A stretch of 9,047 nt of DNA, taken from Candidatus Aegiribacteria sp. (GTDB taxonomy: Bacteria > Fermentibacterota > Fermentibacteria > Fermentibacterales > Fermentibacteraceae). Both the position numbers and the translations under genes were made by a program. Below the pieces are notes generated by a model, which had not been told where the DNA came from, did no database searches, and saw only the letters and a list, made by a program, of their open reading frames with translations. The stretch is from contig JAIOSX010000082.1 in assembly GCA_021107345.1 (NCBI GenBank), positions 1 to 9,047 on the forward strand, in the 5' to 3' direction. Positions 5,364 through 9,047 of the stretch are shown in pieces; positions within the stretch are counted from its first letter, which is position 1; every line of letters starts with the position of its first letter.

Positions 5364-7655
5364 ATGAAGTATTTCGCAATTCTGATAGTGCTTATTGCGG
5401 CGACATTCGCATCGGGAGAGATCGTTTTCCGCTCTCCTGCACTGGTCGAAGATGTCCTTCTATTTGAATCCACGGATAACAGTAAATTGATCGAATTCAA
5501 TCTCTCCGCACTGGAATGCATTGAAATCGAACTGCAAGGTTTTGGATCCGGCAGCGTATTTCGCATACCTTCCAATGGAGGTTTTCTGGCAACGGTCGGC
5601 TCTCCCGACCTGCCTGTTATTCGTAGAATGGTTCTTATTCCACCATACGGCGATATTGAGCTTGAAATTGTCACTGAAGAGAGCCAGTACCTCGGTCGGT
5701 ACGACATTGCACCATATCAGCAGCCTTCTACATACTCTGGAGGACCTTCCCCTTACAGAATCGACAACTCCGTTTACAGTGCCTCACAGGCATTTCCCTC
5801 CAGTTCAGTGGAACTGGAATCCATCAATATTCTCAGAGATATCCGTGTAGCCTGGATTCGTTACAATCCTGTATCGGTTAACCCGGTAACCGGAGATGTT
5901 TCTATCGTGACTTCAGTTGTGGTGAATGTAAAAGGTATCGGCGGCAGTGGAGAGAACGAACTTGTAAGATGCCCCGGGGGATATACCAGAAGTTTTCTGA
6001 GGCTTTATGAAGAAGTAATAGGTTTCGGCCCTGTGATGGATATCGACATTGTTGATGGAAGTTACCTGTTCATCGGCTCAGGGGAATCCATAGGAGAAGC
6101 CCAGGATCTTATCAGCTGGAAGATACAGAAGGGGTACAATGTTGAAATAGGCCTGCTGTCCGATATTGGAACTACGGTCAGCGCCATCGATGCATGGATA
6201 GAGAACGCTTTCAACACCTGGCCCAACCCTCCTGAGTACATCATGCTGGTGGGTGAAGATACTGTTGTACCTACTCCGCAGTATACCGGGCCTCCCCCTT
6301 ACTATGAAATTCATGCCGCGGATAATCAGTATGCCGTTGTGGGCTCCGGAGTTCTTCCATCAATGAACATCGGCCGAATCTGCGGCAACGATACGGATGA
6401 CCTTGCATATATCTCCTGGAAGATACATCAGAATGAAATGAATCCTTATCAGCCAACGGGAGAGAACTGGTTCATGAAAGGCTTCAGCATGGCATGCACC
6501 GATTTCGAGGCTCCCCAGGAAGCTCTCAGGCTTCATCAACTCTTCCAGGCACATGCCATCGAATCGGACTTCTATTGCTCTGCGCTGGGTGGTACAACTC
6601 CAAGCAGACCTCAGATCATCTCTGATATCAACGAGGGCCGCTCTGTGATCTCCTACATTGGGCATGGAAGTTCCAGTGCATGGATAACAACAGGATTCAA
6701 CATTTCGCACATAGCAGCCCTTACAAACGGCAGAAGAATGCCCTGGGTTTACACCATAGGCTGCCAGAACGGAGAATTTGATAACTATTATTGCTTCTGT
6801 GAAGCTTTCCTTTCGGAGGGAACCATTGCCGACCCCAGGGGAGCTATCACCATCATGGGCTCCTCCACCTACACATGGGTCGGAACGGGAGACACACTGC
6901 AGATCCATACATTCAGGGGTTATTTCACCGAGGAGCTGCATCATCTGGGGGCTGCCCATACATGGGGCAAATTCAAGTGCAATGAATACTTCGGCACCAG
7001 CACCAGTAACGACATGATAATGATGGCACACCTGTTTGGATGCCCGGAAACGGACATATACAACGATACGGCTCCCCTTTCTTTACTGACCAACACCCAT
7101 GCTGCCGTCATTGAGCCGGGAACCTTCCAGGTAACAGTTACAGACGATTCCAAAGCTTCTGTCGAAGGAGCGCTTGTCGCCGCCTATTACTCCGATACGG
7201 ATGAACTGCTTGATTCGGACTATACCGATGCGTCCGGCATTGTTAACCTCACCATTGCATCCATTCCGGGAAGTAATGCAGTGACGATCACCTCAACGGC
7301 GCACAACAGATATCCCGATATAACTTACGCTGATGCGACCGTGGGAATCGAAGGTGGTCCCTCCGGGACAGACCTCTCCTTCTTCCTGAACGGCCCTGTA
7401 CCCAACCCGGTTACCGCAATGGCATCGATTCAATTCGGCATACCGATGGCGGGCAAGGCAGAGTTAACCGTATACGATCTCTCAGGCAGAGTAGTCACAT
7501 CCTTTGAAACCGGTGAACTTGAGGCCGGAACACACTCGATCTCCTGGAACGCTACAACGAAAAGTGATAACGCGGTTCCGAACGGAATCTATTTCGTGAA
7601 ACTCACAGTACCTCTGGAAGGAACACTTACCAGATCGTTCCTTGTGCTTAGATAG
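5364..7655 (+). CDS. Secreted gingipain-type C25 cysteine protease with FlgD-like C-terminal sorting tail
   Basis: This 763-residue exported protease starts at the ATG 5364, with AGGAG (5350-5354) 9 nt upstream and a signal peptide directly after it (MKYFAILIVLIAATFASG, cleavage probably near residue 18). The upstream in-frame GTG at 5289 would bury this signal and overlaps the promoter. Residues about 20-230 fit a C25 propeptide. The catalytic domain begins near YLFIGSGES and carries the catalytic pair: His434 in YIGHGSSSAW and Cys467 in TIGCQNGEF. The 33-residue spacing equals that of His211/Cys244 in RgpB as I remember it. An Ig-like region follows (PGTFQVTVTDDSKASVEGA...). The last ~90 residues (NGPVPNPVTAMASIQFGIP, LTVYDLSGRVV, WNATTKSDN..PNGIYFVKL) match a FlgD-like/T9SS type A sorting domain. 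It probably cleaves extracellular proteins. Arg or Lys specificity cannot be read from the sequence. Confidence 0.9.
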   Translation: MKYFAILIVLIAATFASGEIVFRSPALVEDVLLFESTDNSKLIEFNLSALECIEIELQGFGSGSVFRIPSNGGFLATVGSPDLPVIRRMVLIPPYGDIELEIVTEESQYLGRYDIAPYQQPSTYSGGPSPYRIDNSVYSASQAFPSSSVELESINILRDIRVAWIRYNPVSVNPVTGDVSIVTSVVVNVKGIGGSGENELVRCPGGYTRSFLRLYEEVIGFGPVMDIDIVDGSYLFIGSGESIGEAQDLISWKIQKGYNVEIGLLSDIGTTVSAIDAWIENAFNTWPNPPEYIMLVGEDTVVPTPQYTGPPPYYEIHAADNQYAVVGSGVLPSMNIGRICGNDTDDLAYISWKIHQNEMNPYQPTGENWFMKGFSMACTDFEAPQEALRLHQLFQAHAIESDFYCSALGGTTPSRPQIISDINEGRSVISYIGHGSSSAWITTGFNISHIAALTNGRRMPWVYTIGCQNGEFDNYYCFCEAFLSEGTIADPRGAITIMGSSTYTWVGTGDTLQIHTFRGYFTEELHHLGAAHTWGKFKCNEYFGTSTSNDMIMMAHLFGCPETDIYNDTAPLSLLTNTHAAVIEPGTFQVTVTDDSKASVEGALVAAYYSDTDELLDSDYTDASGIVNLTIASIPGSNAVTITSTAHNRYPDITYADATVGIEGGPSGTDLSFFLNGPVPNPVTAMASIQFGIPMAGKAELTVYDLSGRVVTSFETGELEAGTHSISWNATTKSDNAVPNGIYFVKLTVPLEGTLTRSFLVLR

Positions 7656-7672
7656 AAGATTCAATAACAGCT

Positions 7673-7701
7673 TTGACATCCAAAATGTAATGTATTAGCA
7701 T
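7673..7701 (+). promoter_or_regulatory. Putative promoter of vapBC
   Basis: TTGACA (7673-7678) and TAGCAT (7696-7701) are 17 bp apart. The -10 box sits in the gap between the two arms of the operator palindrome. The -35 begins 18 bp after the protease stop, and no terminator separates the genes. Confidence 0.55.
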
Positions 7702-7717
7702 GATGTATACATTACAT
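7685..7717. promoter_or_regulatory. 33-bp perfect-arm palindrome, vapBC operator
   Basis: Two perfectly complementary 11-bp arms, ATGTAATGTAT (7685-7695) and ATACATTACAT (7707-7717), flank an 11-bp spacer that holds the -10 box. The arms contain repeated ATGTA/TACAT half-sites, and a further ATGTATACAT palindrome lies at 7703-7712. This is the usual arrangement for ribbon-helix-helix antitoxins, which repress their own operon together with the toxin. Confidence 0.75.
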
Positions 7718-7728
7718 GGAGGTATTGC

Positions 7729-7962
7729 ATGGTGCGCACTCAGATATATTTGACTGAAGAGGAGCGATCTGGTTTGACTGCACTTGCAAAGACAAGTGGA
7801 AAAAAGCAGAGCGAACTGATCCGCGAAGCTATTGATCGGTTCCTCACTCTGTTTGATGATGTCAGGTATCGGGCAGTAATGGATAATGCGGCGGGAATGT
7901 GGAAAGATCGTGATGACCTTCCCGATTTCAGAGCTTCCCGTCAATCGTGGGACCGGGACTGA
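7729..7962 (+). CDS. vapB: Ribbon-helix-helix antitoxin of a VapBC-type module
   Basis: This 77-residue antitoxin starts at ATG 7729, with GGAGGT (7718-7723) 5 nt upstream. The N-terminal half is a CopG-like ribbon-helix-helix DNA-binding domain: strand RTQIYL at 3-8, helices around EEERSGLTALAKTSG and KKQSELIREAIDRFL. The C-terminal part, with AAGMWKDRDDLPDF and SWDRD, is the toxin-binding tail typical of CopG/RHH antitoxins paired with PIN toxins. It should neutralise VapC by occupying its active site and repress transcription at the palindrome at 7685-7717. Its stop lies 4 nt before the toxin ATG, so the pair is co-translated. Confidence 0.9.
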   Translation: MVRTQIYLTEEERSGLTALAKTSGKKQSELIREAIDRFLTLFDDVRYRAVMDNAAGMWKDRDDLPDFRASRQSWDRD

Positions 7963-7966
7963 CTGC

Positions 7967-8353
7967 ATGTCCAAACCGATTTTCATCGACACCGATGTTA
8001 TGATTGATTTCCTGCGAGGTTACGCTAAAGCGGTTACCATGGTTAAAGGTAGTTCCGGTGGTATTGTGCTGTCTTCAATAGTTGTTGCGGAACTGTATGC
8101 CGGTGTTAAAGGCAAGCTGGAACTCGCAACCCTGGATGATTTCATCGCGTTCTGTCACGTTGCCCCTGTTTCAGGGAAGATCGCGCGGTTAGGCGGTATT
8201 TATAAGCGGGACTACGCAAAGTCTCATGGTGTCGGTATCGCAGATGCAATAATCGCTGCAACAGCACAGCTTGAGGAATTGGATCTGAAGACACTCAATA
8301 TCAAGCACTACCCCATGCTAAAAGGGTTAAAGCCGCCTTATACAAAGGAATAG
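7967..8353 (+). CDS. vapC: PIN-domain toxin VapC (ribonuclease)
   Basis: This is a 128-residue PIN-domain protein, the normal length for VapC. The acidic metal-binding residues are in place: D8 in FIDTDVMIDF, E42 in SSIVVAELYAGV, and D93 in GIADAIIAATA. The C-terminal TLNIKHY (109-115) matches the usual T.N.kHF block, with Asn at the fourth active-site position. VapC toxins are Mg2+-dependent endoribonucleases that cleave tRNA or rRNA. The target here cannot be told. I chose ATG 7967 over an upstream in-frame start at 7886 because the longer form would overlap the antitoxin and add residues before the PIN strand. GGGA at 7955-7958 gives an 8-nt ribosome-binding spacing. All core residues are present, so the toxin is probably active. 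Confidence 0.9.
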   Translation: MSKPIFIDTDVMIDFLRGYAKAVTMVKGSSGGIVLSSIVVAELYAGVKGKLELATLDDFIAFCHVAPVSGKIARLGGIYKRDYAKSHGVGIADAIIAATAQLEELDLKTLNIKHYPMLKGLKPPYTKE

Positions 8354-8404
8354 CTGTTTATTGGGTCCAGCCATATGTGATGACAGATATCGAAAGAGGA
8401 AAAA

Positions 8405-9047
8405 ATGCCTATTAACATTATCAGCATGATCATGCTTGCTATCCCACCTGCAATTACATCAGAATCAAGCTGGACCTCACCTGATATCCGCATCACTACG
8501 GAATGGAGCCTCAATGTCATGGATCTGATCGATCTGGAATACGGATACATAGGTGCAGTCTATGAAGGCGAATCAGATGAGGGATTTGAGTGGCATACTG
8601 TTTTGATTGCCAAGGATAACATCCTTCATTTTGAGGGGAACAATCTTATAGGCAGTATTCCATATTCCGGTGATGTTTACCTGATGAATTTCTCTCCGAA
8701 CTGTCAGTATCTTCTCGTATACTGCAATACGGATGAGAAGCTTACCCTCTTCGACCTTGAGGAGAGTACGGCCAAATCAATTCCTCTGTTCTCATCTGAG
8801 ATTGGCCTGCACGGCAATCCCCGCATCCGCGTAACCAACCTTGGAACAGTGCTTGTGAAACATTCCACCTATCTGAGGATGTACGATTCCGATTTCAACT
8901 GCGTTCTTTCACGGGACGACTTCAGCTGGGGTGGAGGATTTGTAGGATTATCGAATACGGGTGATCGGTTTTACTCAACCACCAGTAATAGTCTGTATGC
9001 ATACGATATAGAGGGAAATCTTCTGTGGAATACTGTATTGCCAGAAC
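8405..9047 (+). CDS. Exported beta-propeller-like protein, 3' end outside window
   Basis: An ATG at 8405, preceded by AAAGAGGA (8393-8400), opens a frame that runs 214 codons to the window edge without a stop. The N-terminus (MPINIISMIMLAIPPAITSE) looks like a short, weakly charged signal peptide. The rest has short strand-rich repeats such as YLMNFSPNCQYLLVYC, LTLFDLEES, LRMYDSDFN and LYAYDIEGNLLWNTVLPE. The last repeat resembles WD40 or PQQ-type propeller blades (aDieGnllWnt). This suggests a periplasmic or surface beta-propeller, like the lipoprotein at 2796-3932 in style but not obviously the same family. It lies 51 bp after vapC and could be read through from it. I see no convincing promoter of its own. 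Confidence 0.75.
   Translation, partial: MPINIISMIMLAIPPAITSESSWTSPDIRITTEWSLNVMDLIDLEYGYIGAVYEGESDEGFEWHTVLIAKDNILHFEGNNLIGSIPYSGDVYLMNFSPNCQYLLVYCNTDEKLTLFDLEESTAKSIPLFSSEIGLHGNPRIRVTNLGTVLVKHSTYLRMYDSDFNCVLSRDDFSWGGGFVGLSNTGDRFYSTTSNSLYAYDIEGNLLWNTVLPE

Noticed and set aside
6360..7031. 223-codon - strand open frame inside the protease gene
   Set aside because: It is fully antisense to the catalytic domain, whose motifs are unmistakable. The composition is cysteine- and histidine-rich in the manner of a shadow frame, with no ribosome binding site seen.

Overview
The window is compact bacterial DNA of moderate GC. It has eight protein-coding genes or gene fragments, seven on the + strand and one on the - strand, and no rRNA, tRNA or CRISPR array that I can see. 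Three features suggest a member of the FCB group (Bacteroidota, Gemmatimonadota and allied candidate phyla such as Fermentibacteria or Cloacimonadota): a secreted gingipain-type C25 cysteine protease ending in a FlgD-like/type IX secretion-style tail, a lipoprotein of the 6-bladed beta-propeller type, and large NPFxYG-type AAA ATPases. This placement is inferred from gene content and is not certain.

Layout. Bases 1-1269 are the 3' part of a polytopic membrane protein gene. Bases 1417-2529 encode an ATPase_2-type (STAND/AAA-like) P-loop ATPase with a C-terminal winged-helix-like region. Bases 2530-2795 hold no intact gene, but they contain a decayed - strand copy of the start of the neighbouring lipoprotein gene and a hairpin. 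Bases 2796-3932 (-) encode that lipoprotein. A divergent promoter region follows, then a second, diverged ATPase paralogue at 4097-5233. Bases 5364-7655 encode the C25 protease. Bases 7729-8353 are a VapBC-type toxin-antitoxin operon. From 8405 to the window end is the 5' part of another exported beta-propeller-like gene.

Regulation is the most distinctive part. Both ATPase genes and vapBC have a sigma70-like promoter with a TTGAC -35 box overlapped by a long interrupted palindrome: about 50 bp centred at 1377.5, 33 bp centred at 4061 and 33 bp centred at 7701. The vapBC palindrome is the expected autoregulatory operator. The two ATPase palindromes share the 8-mer CGTAACGC and outer arms starting ATTAC. 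Because both ATPases end in a winged-helix-like region, I infer that they may regulate themselves, or each other, in the manner of an addiction module or sensor. That is the best candidate here for something undescribed.

The genes do not form one obvious pathway. The membrane protein, protease, lipoprotein and propeller protein are envelope or secreted components, while the ATPases and vapBC look like independently regulated accessory modules placed between them.
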